Below, in pieces: positions 37,218-46,731 of a stretch of DNA of 64,000 nt (position 1 is the stretch's first letter; the number at the start of each line of letters is the position of its first letter). Source of the DNA: Pycnococcus provasolii (Eukaryota > Chlorophyta > Pseudoscourfieldiophyceae > Pseudoscourfieldiales > Pycnococcaceae); contig OW568871.1 of assembly GCA_938743325.2 (NCBI GenBank), positions 124,001 to 188,000 on the forward strand, in the 5' to 3' direction. Made by a program: the position numbers and the translations under genes. The notes under the pieces were generated by a model. The model was given only the letters and a program-made list of their open reading frames with translations. It had not been told where the DNA came from and made no database searches.

Positions 37218-39909
37218 TCACGCACTCGGCGCATCGGGTTCTGTGATGGCATTCGCCAACTCAGCAGCTGTGCTGTCGCTCACCAGCTTCTCCGATTCCT
37301 CGGTTGCCAATGCGGGAGGGGCATCCACAGCATCCGACGCCGGTGCAGCATCCGACGCGGGTGCAGGCGCCGCCGCCTCCTCCGACGCCTCCGCGGGTGC
37401 AGGCGCCGCCTCCGCCTCCGCCGCAGGTGCGGGCGCCGCCGCCGCCTCCTCTTCTGCCGCAGGTGCGGGCGCCGCCGCCGCCTCCTCTGCCGCCTCCTCC
37501 GCCGCCGCAGCGGGTGCGGGCGCCGCCGCCGCCTCCTCCGCCGCTGCCGCGGGTGCGGGCGCAGCCGCCTCTTCTGTTGGTGCAGCAGCGGCAACGGCAT
37601 CTGCTGCTGCTGCTGCGACTGGGACTGGTACCTCGCATTTCAGCATGTGCGAGAATCCCGCCATAGGGTCAGCAATCTCCTGTGCGATCGCAGCCAGAAA
37701 TCCAGTGTCCGCACCCTCCAGGATTACGTGCATGTCGTCGACATCAGAATTCGATGGATACAGAAACCTCGATTTTGAGGGTGCCATGTCGCCAGCATTC
37801 GTCACGACGCGCTTCTCCCACTCCGGAAACAGGCTCACAGAGAAGCGGAAAAAAAGGTCGTACTTCCCAGTCGTGGGTGGCGAGCCACGCATCAGTTGGT
37901 AGCTCGAAAATGGCGCATCCCAGTCAATCCCAAGACCGCCGAGCGGTCCGTTAGGATCTGAAATCTCGCTCGCCCCTGAAGCCACGAACACGAATGTAAG
38001 AGTGTTCGGCTCCTCCTTGGAGAAAAGAGCTTTTGGTCGCACTTTCTTTCCCCAGGGCGCAGCGTCAAGCTTCACATGGAAATTGAATGCAACCTCCTCA
38101 GCAGTGGTGGATGCAAGAACTCGACAAGAGTGAAGTACAACCAGATCCGTTGCCTTGAACTTGAAATCAGCCCCGGCCGCCTTCGCGGCAGCCTCCTGGT
38201 ACTCCTTCTCCTCCTGCTCCACCTTCTCCGCGGAAAGCTTCTCATGGGCAAAAATTTCTTCCTTAGTCGCTGCCTGTCCACGGGCCACCACGGACGGCCG
38301 GCAGAGAAAGTAACGACGAGCGCCCTCAACTTCACCGGCGTCTTCACGCCAAGCCGCCTCAGCTTCCGCTTTTGGATTGTACGCAAACATCATCAGCTTG
38401 TTCGCGTCACAGTCGTGGAGCAGTGCCGCGCAGCAATCTCGCTTCATTCCCACGTCGCTTGGGGGGATCAAAACGCGCGACTTCTCTTGAGCGCCGACGT
38501 ACGGCGTTCGTCGGGGCGCATCGGCCAGGAACTTTTGCGTCCAGCGGTTCGTGTCTTCGGCTTGCGTCAGCACGAGCACGAGGCAGCGGTCGGCGGAATA
38601 TGATCCTGTGAATTCCTCCAGTTCGTAAATGACCGTCTCGAAGTCGTCGTGCTTTCCCGATTCCTCGGATTTTGCAACCTCGACGCGATGGGCGAGGCTC
38701 TTCTCGTGCTCTGCGAGGCGGTCCATGTTCACGTTTTCGAGGAATCCAATCACGCACGAATCGTCGGAAACGAACGCGAGCGACTTGGACTCGTGGCAAA
38801 TGTGACCGTCGTCGTATCGCGACGCGCTGCGCATGAAGGTGCTGCACCATCGGGAGGCGTTCTGGCAGTTGGCCACCACGAGCACAGATGGGCGGCTTAG
38901 TTCCTCCGCGAGCACGACGCGCTCGTTGTGCACAATTGCGTACAGCTTGCGAAGTACCCTGCCGCGCCTCTTGCGCGGATACTTGTCCAATATGCTGTCC
39001 ATCAACTGGATAAACTCGATTGGGTCCACGACGCCGTCTCGATTCCCGCCCATCGTCTCGTCGTGGTCGCTCACCGTGAGCGCCCAAGCAGTCTCCGAGA
39101 TGCGGTCTTCTTCAGACTGCGCATCGTTCAGCACACCGAGCACGCGTGACAGCTCGTTCGTTTCAAGCTTGCCGTTGCCGTTGAAGTCCCACAGGTGGAA
39201 GAGGTCGGCCATGATCTTGTTCACGTTGAACTTCGGGTTGTCCACATCGAACGGCGTCGCGAACTGGGCTTTATTTTCGTCGGATACCTTTTTGCTTGAT
39301 TGCCACATCTTCGCGTAGTCATCCACCTCCTCGTCCAGAGCTTCCCAGAACGCCTTATGCACGTCCGACGGAATTACGTTGTGCACCACCTCGGCGAGCG
39401 CTCTGAGGAATTCCACCTTGTTCAAGCTCTCGTCGTATCCTTCCAAGTTCTTGACAGTCTGCATCCACGACTCGCCTTTTCCTGGCGCCAACGTCTCGAT
39501 GTCGCTCTTCAGCGCTCCCAGCACGAGCTTGAGGTCCGTGAGCTTGACGTGAGCAGAGTTGCTGAGGTCAAGTTTTTCGAAGGTATCGTCCAGGGACCCT
39601 GGTAGCACGTCCAGTTCTTTTCCCGTCTTCGCTTGCTTCAGCGTGCCCTTCGTCTTGATGCCCGTGACGAGGTTCGTCGTTTCTGCAAGTTCGTCGTTGC
39701 AAAGGTGTGGGAGTGAGTGAATGTGGGTAGGTGAGTCAACTACTGCAGGTTGCATCGCATAACGAACGCCATCCCATGGAGACAACATTTTCCCGTTGTC
39801 ATATTCCGTGAACTCATCAGGGTCATTCAGTCGAAGTCATTCTTGAACAGCACATACCTTCCGCCGTGAAGTCGTCCGCCTTCGAAGGCGAGGACGCACC
39901 GCACCCCAT
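37218..39909 (-). CDS. Myristoylation-type EF-hand protein, two exons
   Basis: Exon 1 is 39909-39858 and exon 2 is 39682-37218; the GTATGT donor and TTGCAG acceptor join in phase to give 838 residues. Exon 1 encodes MGCGASSPSKADDF, a textbook N-myristoylation and palmitoylation sequence, so the protein should be held on a membrane. Residues about 115-265 include EF-hand loops: WDFNGNGKLETNELSRVL fits well, and SDHDETMGGNRDGVVDPIEF is a stretched loop. The centre (about 280-690) is a beta-rich region I cannot name. The last about 130 residues are Ala/Pro/Glu repeats (AAAAPAPAAAEE-type). It probably reacts to calcium at a membrane; catalytic activity is not evident. Confidence 0.72.
37340..37620. 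repeat. Ala/Pro-coding GCC/GCG-rich repeats
   Basis: Imperfect units of 30-50 bp encoding PAPAAAAEEAAA-type sequence at the C-terminus of the EF-hand protein. The strong codon regularity creates long false ORFs on the other strand. Confidence 0.8.
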
Positions 39910-40789
39910 GATATATTATCGCTTGTGAGAGGTTCCTTAACGTTCCAGGGTGGTTTCAGAGAAGAAGAGAGAGCTGTTGTTCGTGCCTAGAGTGGTGTAT
40001 AAACACACGCACACGCACACGCACACACGCACACACGTACACGCCCGGCCGCCGACAGACTTCTCCAGTCCTGTCAACTTTACAGGACACGTGCGCGTTT
40101 TGGTGTTCCCGAGTGTCAAGTTTACTGTCAAGTTGCGGAAAGGTTGTTCTGTCTGTCGTCTCGAACTCAAGGGCAACACTGTGGGCTCACTGAAGCTCAC
40201 TGCACCGTAAACTCGTAAAGGAGAGCTAAAACCTTTACCTAGACTATGTAGTAGCTGCCCAGTGCGCGAGGTTGTAACTCGCCCATCCTTCCCATCGTTT
40301 TGCCTAAGAACTACTGTATGGAAAGAGCTGAAGCTTCAGTCCGGCGTACAGTATTCTGTCGCAGCTCCTTCTCCCATCACCTCTATCACCCCCCATCATG
40401 AGCCCTTTGCTTTCCTTCGCTTTGCTTTCTTTCTCGCGTTGCGTGGTTTGTCCTTCCTTCGAAGCTTTCTTCCGTTTCTTGCGGCCCTCGACCTTATTAT
40501 CCCTCCTTCTTGCTCGTGCTCTAGAGCCTTGAGAGGGACAGAGCACGAAGTCGACGAACGAAACAGAGAGTGGGAGTGCAAGTCCGAAGCGGAACCAACT
40601 ATCTTACAGAATTGTGCACAAAGCGAAAAGACCAGATGGCAGACCTTCTGAGTGGTTAACTGCCATCCTTTTTGATCCTCGTCACGAATTCACAAAACAC
40701 ACACACACGAGAAGAGCGAGAAATACTGTAAGAAACCGAGCATGGAATTGGATAGACTAACCTTAAGAGGGACGGACAGGCCCCTCTTC
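39910..40789. other. Divergent intergenic region
   Basis: About 880 bp without a supported gene. It contains a (CA)n-rich patch at about 40004-40042 and CT-rich leader-like sequence at about 40365-40520. The small + strand ORF at 40262-40651 lacks any recognisable feature. Confidence 0.4.
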
Positions 40790-40850
40790 TAACCCTAACC
40801 CTATAACCCTAATCCGATAACCCTATTCCTGTAACCCTAACCCTAATCTC
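40790..40850. promoter_or_regulatory. CCCTAA repeat block upstream of ankyrin gene
   Basis: Degenerate CCCTAA/CCTATAACCC units about 150-210 bp upstream of ATG 40998, preceded by TCTT so that the reverse strand reads TTAGGGTTAGAAGA, as near 37067. Confidence 0.55.
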
Positions 40851-40997
40851 CCAGATTTGTTGGGTTGTGTTTCCAAAACCCTAACCACTGCCAGCCACAC
40901 ACTGTTCAGACTTCAGACCCCGAATAAATCTTCCCGTTCGACGAATAGGCACCTGGGTTTGTTGTTGTGCGCGCTAAACGCAGGCAAGCAAGTTGCC

Positions 40998-42128
40998 ATG
41001 TCGTCCGGCGCAGGCGACGTGTACACGAAGAGCCGGAGTGAAAGCAACAGCCAGTCCAACTACATGGGCGGCGTGTGGGCGTACCTCATCCTAACCGACG
41101 TGAACGGAATACGCAGCTCCATCATGGACCGCTTCTTCGGACGAGACGAAGCTCTGGTGAGAGAAAAGGCACGCCTAGAGTACGATATCGGACGCGCCAT
41201 GTCAACCAGAGCACTCGAGGCTGACGCGACGGACACCGACAGAGGGGGCGCGACGTCTTGCGCGTTCCTCTTGGATGCGGCGACCACGGGTCTCGGGCTA
41301 TCAGGAGCCATCAACAGGCTCGTGCTGCACGGCGAGTCACACAAACTCGACAAGTGCCGAACGGAGGACAGAAAACAGAGCGCAATCCACCTCGCGGCGC
41401 TGCGTGGCGACGACGCCGGCGTCGAGCTCGCGGCAAGACACAGCGCCTTTGGGAAGTTCGACGCGAGAGCTGTGGACGACCCCGACGCCGCGGGCGCGAC
41501 GCCGCTGCACCTCGCCGCATGGAGAGGTCACGAGGCGGTCGTCGACACTCTTCTCAAGCTCGGGGCCAACCCGCACGCCACGGACATGTACGGGGTTACG
41601 CCACTGCACAAGGCGGTTGGACATTCGCGGGTGCGAACTGCGGCGCGGCTGGCTAGCGACGGAGGCGTGAACGTCAACATGCCCTGCGCGACGAACATTC
41701 GCGCGCCGCCCGAGCAGATGGCGAAACCGAGCATGGCCATGACGCCCCTTCACATAGCCTGTAGACGACAGGCTTACGGAGAAAATATCACCGCGGACGT
41801 TCCGATGATACGCATGCTCTTGCACTACGGGGCAAATCCGAACATGCGCGACTCGCGCGGACGGACGCCAATGCACTACTCGGCTGGGGCGTGTGACGTG
41901 CGCGCAATCACGCTACTGCTACGCGCGGGCGCGGATGCGAAGATGCGGGACGACAACGGTCTCGCGCCGGGAGACATGCTACCATCCCAATGTGGCGTCC
42001 GCTCGCCAGACGATCTGCCACCAGGCGTCGCGCCCATACACAGCACCGTCGAAGAGCTACGAGCGGCAGCTCGTGCAGCACCAGAGCCACCTCGAGAGCC
42101 ATCTCGACAGGAGGACCAGGCGCCATAA
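40998..42128 (+). CDS. Ankyrin-repeat protein
   Basis: The protein has 376 residues from ATG 40998. Residues about 1-130 have no recognised fold. Residues about 130-330 contain five or six ankyrin repeats: IHLAALRGDD, ATPLHLAAWRGHEAVVDTLL, VTPLHKAVGHS, MTPLHIACRRQ, RTPMHYSAGACDVRAITLLL. The C-terminus is Pro/Glu/Arg-rich. Ankyrin stacks mediate protein binding; no enzymatic domain or membrane helix is present, so the partner is unknown. One repeat carries an insert (NIRAPPEQMAKPS). Confidence 0.85.
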   Translation: MSSGAGDVYTKSRSESNSQSNYMGGVWAYLILTDVNGIRSSIMDRFFGRDEALVREKARLEYDIGRAMSTRALEADATDTDRGGATSCAFLLDAATTGLGLSGAINRLVLHGESHKLDKCRTEDRKQSAIHLAALRGDDAGVELAARHSAFGKFDARAVDDPDAAGATPLHLAAWRGHEAVVDTLLKLGANPHATDMYGVTPLHKAVGHSRVRTAARLASDGGVNVNMPCATNIRAPPEQMAKPSMAMTPLHIACRRQAYGENITADVPMIRMLLHYGANPNMRDSRGRTPMHYSAGACDVRAITLLLRAGADAKMRDDNGLAPGDMLPSQCGVRSPDDLPPGVAPIHSTVEELRAAARAAPEPPREPSRQEDQAP

Positions 42129-42251
42129 AGTTTAATTGTAAATTTTTAGTTGTATGTACAAGCAAGTGTAATGTATTGAACATCGTGACCTTTTACTTGA
42201 TTCACCTGCGTCGCCATCTCGGGGAAAAATTAGACAGAAAGTATTCTGTTG

Positions 42252-43172
42252 TTACAAAGGAAGGTAGAGAGCAGGATCGACGGTGCGGTACTCGATGCTC
42301 GGCGCATTTGAGCTGCGAGCGCCTCTCAACGAACGTGCTCGATCGAGCGCGCACAGGCCGCTCGCAAGCCAGCCAATTCGTGCGGGTGCTTGCCCTTCCG
42401 GCGAACGATCTGACGTCAGCGGCGCGCCGGTTCTTCTTTCGATTGGCTCCTGCACCTCGAAGTGCAGATGTGGTCCCGAGCTCGTTCCGGACATACCCAC
42501 GGAGGCGATGCGTTCTCCGCACGCCACCCGCGTTCCCACGCGCCTCGAGTCGGCGCGGTCGAGGTGCGCATACAGCGTGCGCCACTTGTCGTCGTGCGTG
42601 ATCTCGACGACGTGCCCGTACCCGTCGTCGTACCCTGCGAAGGAGACGACGCCGTCGTCCGCAGCCACCACCGGCTCGCCGAGCTGCGTCGCGAGGTCCA
42701 CGCCCTTGTGCATGCGCCCCCACCGCGGTCCGAACGGGCTGCTCACGTAGAACGAGTCCGTCTCGAGTGGTTTTTGCATTCTGCTTCTCCTTGCGTCGAC
42801 AGCCCCTTTTTTTGTGTGCGTCCTGGGTCTCCACGTCCACGTGAGCACAGGCCAAGCGCGCAGCGTCGTCGATCCGAGCAGCATAGGGGTTCTCACGTCT
42901 CGTGTTTCGAGCGTGAGCCTAGGCACGGGCACTTCCGCTCCAACTAGCGTGGGTGCGACGCCGTCGCGGTCGCTCTTGGCGCGCGTCGACGCGATGCGTC
43001 GTCGCGGCCCTGGCGTCGGTCTTCTTCTGCGCTGTGCATCGCCTTGTGTATCGATCGCCCGCTGCGTCACACGCAGGCTGCTGAAGAGCGCGCCGGACCA
43101 CCCGCCTCCGAGTTGGCTGAGCGACGTAGCTAATGCATGAGCAGATACATGTGTGCGTGCTTGGTCTGTCAT
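42252..43172 (-). CDS. M23 (LytM-type) metallopeptidase
   Basis: The protein has 306 residues from ATG 43172. The first about 130 residues are Arg/Ser/Thr-rich and poorly conserved in appearance, as in a plastid transit peptide. The domain then starts FYVSSPFGPRWGRMHKGVDLA, giving the zinc-binding His and Asp, followed by YAHLD and GPHLHFEV with the catalytic and third zinc histidines. M23 enzymes cut cross-links in bacterial peptidoglycan. In a green alga the likely site is the chloroplast, where some lineages retain peptidoglycan genes (inference). A secreted anti-bacterial role is the alternative. The C-terminal tail ends DPALYLPL, typical of M23 proteins. Confidence 0.8.
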   Translation of the reverse strand: MTDQARTHVSAHALATSLSQLGGGWSGALFSSLRVTQRAIDTQGDAQRRRRPTPGPRRRIASTRAKSDRDGVAPTLVGAEVPVPRLTLETRDVRTPMLLGSTTLRAWPVLTWTWRPRTHTKKGAVDARRSRMQKPLETDSFYVSSPFGPRWGRMHKGVDLATQLGEPVVAADDGVVSFAGYDDGYGHVVEITHDDKWRTLYAHLDRADSRRVGTRVACGERIASVGMSGTSSGPHLHFEVQEPIERRTGAPLTSDRSPEGQAPARIGWLASGLCALDRARSLRGARSSNAPSIEYRTVDPALYLPL

Positions 43173-43748
43173 CACCTTGAGTAGGCCCTGTACCTACCTA
43201 TGGGCTACCACGTAGGGTGGGAACACGATGCTGATGAAGATGCAGATGCTGATGAACGAAACCGAACCCAGGAAAGCTGGTGTCTCTTGTCCTCTCTGTG
43301 TCGTTGGTCTCTCTCTCTCTCTCTGTGCCTCGCGATTCCCTTCCGTCGTGATCGACGAATTCGACGGACGGACGGAATCCAAACCGCTCTGCCGCTGCGA
43401 TCCGAGAGGTGCGACCCCGATCGAGGAGCGGGAGAGCCGATTGGGAGAGCGATCGATGGCGAGCGAGTGATGGGACAACCTCGATGGATGGAACAAAACG
43501 CCAAATGGAATGGAATGGGACGAGCGATGGCAATAATGGCCGATGGGCGAGCAATGGGCGAGAAATTTCAGGAATTCAGGCCTGAGAGGGAAGAAAAGTT
43601 GGGTTTCGCGCGTCTTCCGGGAGGGTCCCACCCATCATCGGGAGGGGGGTAGCATCAGGCATCGGGCTGTCGGGGAAAAAAACTCAACGAGAGGAGGGCT
43701 TGAAGAGGGAAGGAAAATTCCAATTGGCGCGCACCTACCTTAATCTTA
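43173..43748. other. Divergent intergenic region
   Basis: No gene is supported between the M23 start and the telomere-like block. It has a CTCTCTCT run at about 43310 and ATGGGC/ATGG-rich words at about 43480-43560. Several overlapping ORFs on both strands have no recognisable feature. Confidence 0.4.
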
Positions 43749-43862
43749 CTTGGTTCGGGTTCGGGTTCGGGTTAGGGTAGTGGTTAGGATTAGGGTAGTA
43801 GGGTTAGGATTAGGGTTCGGGTTAGGGTAGTGGTTAGGGTTAGCGTTTGGGTTAGGGTTACC
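43749..43862. promoter_or_regulatory. Degenerate TTAGGG array upstream of WDR91-like gene
   Basis: About 110 bp of TTAGGG, TTCGGG and TTAGGAT variants, ending about 85 bp before ATG 43945 in TTAGGG orientation. The mixture of variants suggests an old block that is decaying or is kept only loosely. Confidence 0.6.
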
Positions 43863-43944
43863 GGCCCCTTGCCCCCTTGGGTGTGGTGCCACCTCATCTC
43901 ATCCGTCCATCCCCGTCCAAAGCGAAGTTGCGTTTTTTGCCGTC

Positions 43945-44991
43945 ATGGACGCGCTAAGCGCGTGCGACGCTCTCGTCCAGGAGTACCTGCACTTTCGCGG
44001 GTTTGTTCGTTCACTAGCAGCGTTTGACTCGGATCGATCTTCGTGTGAAGCGTCTGACCCGTTCAGTAGTAGTAGTACGTTCAGTGGAGCATCTGCGTCT
44101 GCGTCTTTGGCGTCCTCCTCTATGAAAGTTGGAGCTTCTCCCTCTTCTTCCGCAGAGGGGGCTTCTGCATTGGCATTGGGGGCACCGTCGTCGTCGTCAT
44201 CACCGTCCATTCCGACCAATTATGCCAATCAATCAGGAATTCCGGTGCATATACCGCACTCCGCATTCTCCGTGTCCAAGGCGTGTGAACTCGTCAACAC
44301 GTGTATTTCCAGTGGGGACCACACGAGGCTATGGAGACTCTTCGAGTACCTCGACGAAAAGGCGTTCGCGCACGTGCCGGACGCTGCAGTGAGCTCGGAG
44401 CTCGCGAATGTGAAGAGCGACGTCTTCAAGCTGCTCGTCGTAAGTCAGCTCAGGCGAATCGAAGATGAAAACAGACGGGCGGTTGATAAAACAAACGCAG
44501 CGCCACCGCCGCCGCGCTCGTCGGAGGAAAGCGAGCGCGGTAACACAGAGGCGTCGGCGAGCCCTCGCGACTGTCTCGAGCAGTTCTTCGCTCAGCACGG
44601 ATACGCTATGAAGACAGCAGACGCGTCGTGGGAGCCTTGGCTAGGCGTTATGTACACGACAAACGTGGGACCCGCCGCAGACGCACCGGCGCCAAGCTCG
44701 GACGCGCGTTTCGCGGCGTGCTTTTCGAAGAGTTTCGCCGCACACGTCATGCACCGATTTGAGAACCTTCTGGCTCGGGCTCTGGAGCATGCGCCGCTTC
44801 CGACACTGCTCGCGCTTGCCGCGAGGCCGTCGACGCTGGAGGACCGACACGCGCTCGCGCTCGACGCGATGACGGCGGACCGCGACGCCTGGAAGCACCG
44901 CGCGGCACGGCTACAGGCACGTGTCGACGAGCTCGAGGCGGACCGTCGTGCGGCACTTCGCGCGGCGGTGGAGAAGGCGACGAGCGAGTGA
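43945..44991 (+). CDS. WDR91 N-terminal-type (LisH-like) protein
   Basis: The protein has 348 residues. Residues 8-30 (CDALVQEYLHFRGFVRSL, AAFD) match the LisH-like start of WDR91. Residues about 115-165 (LVNTCISSGDHTRLWRLFEY, ...SDVFKLLVVSQLRR) and 205-285 (LEQFFAQHGYAM, SWEPWLGVMYT, FAACFSKSFAAHVMHRFENLL) follow the same order as in WDR91. A Ser/Ala-rich insert lies at about 35-95. The WD40 propeller of WDR91 is missing; instead the protein ends in a coiled coil (DELEADRRAALRAAVEKA). WDR91 acts with Rab7 in endosome maturation and limits PI3P. Whether this module keeps that role alone is inference. Confidence 0.6.
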   Translation: MDALSACDALVQEYLHFRGFVRSLAAFDSDRSSCEASDPFSSSSTFSGASASASLASSSMKVGASPSSSAEGASALALGAPSSSSSPSIPTNYANQSGIPVHIPHSAFSVSKACELVNTCISSGDHTRLWRLFEYLDEKAFAHVPDAAVSSELANVKSDVFKLLVVSQLRRIEDENRRAVDKTNAAPPPPRSSEESERGNTEASASPRDCLEQFFAQHGYAMKTADASWEPWLGVMYTTNVGPAADAPAPSSDARFAACFSKSFAAHVMHRFENLLARALEHAPLPTLLALAARPSTLEDRHALALDAMTADRDAWKHRAARLQARVDELEADRRAALRAAVEKATSE

Positions 44992-45043
44992 ATGTATCAC
45001 CCCATTTGTGTAAACCAAAAATTCTTGCTGTTACTGTACAAGT

Positions 45044-45128
45044 TTAGCGTCTTCTTACAGGGCTACGGCTTCGTTCGCGTGCGCCTGAGCGATGTGGCGG
45101 CGAAGGCGGGCGTGTCGCTGACTTGCCT

Positions 45129-45169
<41 letters not shown>

Positions 45170-46330
45170 ACCCCATGCATCACTTCTCCAGCCATCATCC
45201 GCTGTCGTCTTTCGTGTTCGGAACTTCTTCCACAAATGAGCCACACTCTGGCTGAAGTCAACCTTGATGCGGCGATCGTCAATCACCGCGTCGTTCATTT
45301 TGAAGTAAGCCGCCTCGGCGCTCTTCTTCGTCTCAAATCCCACGAATGCGTAGTTCAGGCTTTCTCCGGTGCGATTGTCGCGCACAACCGAGCAGCTCGT
45401 CACCTTGCCGAACCGCGAGAAGATGATCTCGAGGTCCTCGTCGCTCGTCACAGAATTGAGCTTGCACACGAACAGCATCTCTTCCGGCGGCTTGACGTCC
45501 GCGTCGGGCAGGTCGCCGACCATTTCGAGAACCTCCGCCCTCGCGCGTGCCTCCTTCGCAGCCGCCGCCCTCGCGCGCTCTTCCGCAGCCTGCGGATCAT
45601 CATCAGGATCGTCGCTGCCGCCGCCGTCTTCTCCCGCAGGTTGCCAACTCGCCTCTAGGCGCGTGTCTGTCGGGTCGCGCACAAGCTCCGGAGACGCCGG
45701 CGGCGCGAGAGGTGCGTAGTTCCGTGCGAACGCGACGAGCGCGGGCGGGAGATTTTCCGCAAGTTCTGGGTCATCCGCGGCGTTTGCGAATGGGTCGTCG
45801 AGCACGTGCGTGTGTTGAATTCGAATGTGCTGGTATGGTCGTTTGTTGTCGTCGACGTATGCTTCGTTGATTCGCTCCAGGACGTCGAGTCCTTCCGCGA
45901 CGCTTGCAAAGATGGTGTGTTTTCCGTCAAGAGATGGCAAGTGGTTGTCGGTGAGCGTGAAGTAGAACGAGCTTGCGTTCGAGTTGGGCACACCTGCGTT
46001 CGCCATGGCAACGAGCCCTCGCTTGTTATGTTTTGCCGTTGGTGAGATTTCGTCACGAAAGCACCGCCGCGAGTCATTGCTTGACTCGTGGGAGGGAAGG
46101 GCACCTTCTTCCTTTTGTGCAACGAGGGAGAATGCGGAGACGCCTCCTCGCCCTGTGTTCGTGGGATCGCCCGTCTGCGCGATGAAGTCGCGCGTGACGT
46201 TGAAGAACGTGCAGTGGTGGTAGTACTTCATGTGGCAGAGTCCGAGGAAGTTGCAGCATGTAAAGGGCGCGTCATCTACGAATAAATCGAGGACGATTTC
46301 GCCCAGCGAAGTCTCGAGGAGCACCGCCAT
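45044..46330 (-). CDS. PPIL4: PPIL4-type cyclophilin with RRM
   Basis: The protein has 428 residues from ATG 46330. Residues 1-165 are a cyclophilin domain (MAVLLETSLGEIVLDLF, FIAQTGDPTNTGRGG, LVAMANAGVPNSNASSFYFT). An acidic/Ala-rich linker follows. Residues about 270-350 are an RRM (LFVCKLNSVTSDEDLEIIF, LNYAFVGFE). The C-terminus is a Gly run and an Arg/Ser tail. This is the layout of PPIL4 (CYP59 in plants), nuclear proteins linked to splicing and RNA polymerase II. The CCHC zinc knuckle of plant CYP59 is absent. The cyclophilin core has a short insert after GRGG and substitutions around the usual active-site Arg. PPIase activity is therefore uncertain. Confidence 0.88.
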
Positions 46331-46335
46331 ATACA

Positions 46336-46351
46336 CGCCCTAACCCTAACC
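46336..46351. promoter_or_regulatory. Short CCCTAA block at PPIL4 start
   Basis: Two and a half CCCTAA units begin about 6 bp upstream of ATG 46330, so they are almost certainly in the leader. They read TTAGGG relative to the gene. Confidence 0.5.
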
Positions 46352-46731
46352 CGCTATACTCTTACACTATCTTGTCGCTTACTACTTAAAGTAAGCTTAC
46401 TGCAAGCTGACAGGCGGCAGCGTCGGCAGCGGCGGCGGCGGCGGTTTGGGCGCGCAGATTCACAGAATTGTTGGTAATGGGAAGGGAAGGGAAGGGGAGG
46501 GGGGCGAGAGGGGCCAGACCCCGAAACTCCAACCCCGAACAGCTCAAACCCCGAACAAATACTCTCTCAATAAACGACGTCAACCCCAGGGTCGTCCGCG
46601 ACGTACAGTACAGGTACAGGTACGTGCGTGACAAGTACAGTAACATACATACATACATGTACCTTAAGTTTTAGCGTATTTATGGTACAAATATAATGTA
46701 TTCATATCTTACAAGATGCGTAGGATTCCAC
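46352..46731. other. Intergenic region
   Basis: No gene is supported. There is a GGCGGCGGC run at about 46427-46446, a GGGAAGG run at about 46480-46505 and a GGTACAGGTAC repeat at about 46600-46620. Confidence 0.4.

Noticed and set aside
37243-37902. Gly/Ala-rich + strand ORF
   Set aside because: Antisense of the Ala/Pro/Glu tail of the EF-hand protein; composition artefact.
40262-40651. 129-codon + strand ORF
   Set aside because: CT-rich leader-like sequence with no domain, no start context and a competing minus-strand ORF of similar length.
43200-43652. Overlapping ORFs on both strands in the M23/WDR91 gap
   Set aside because: Mutually exclusive frames in simple-sequence DNA with no recognisable motif.
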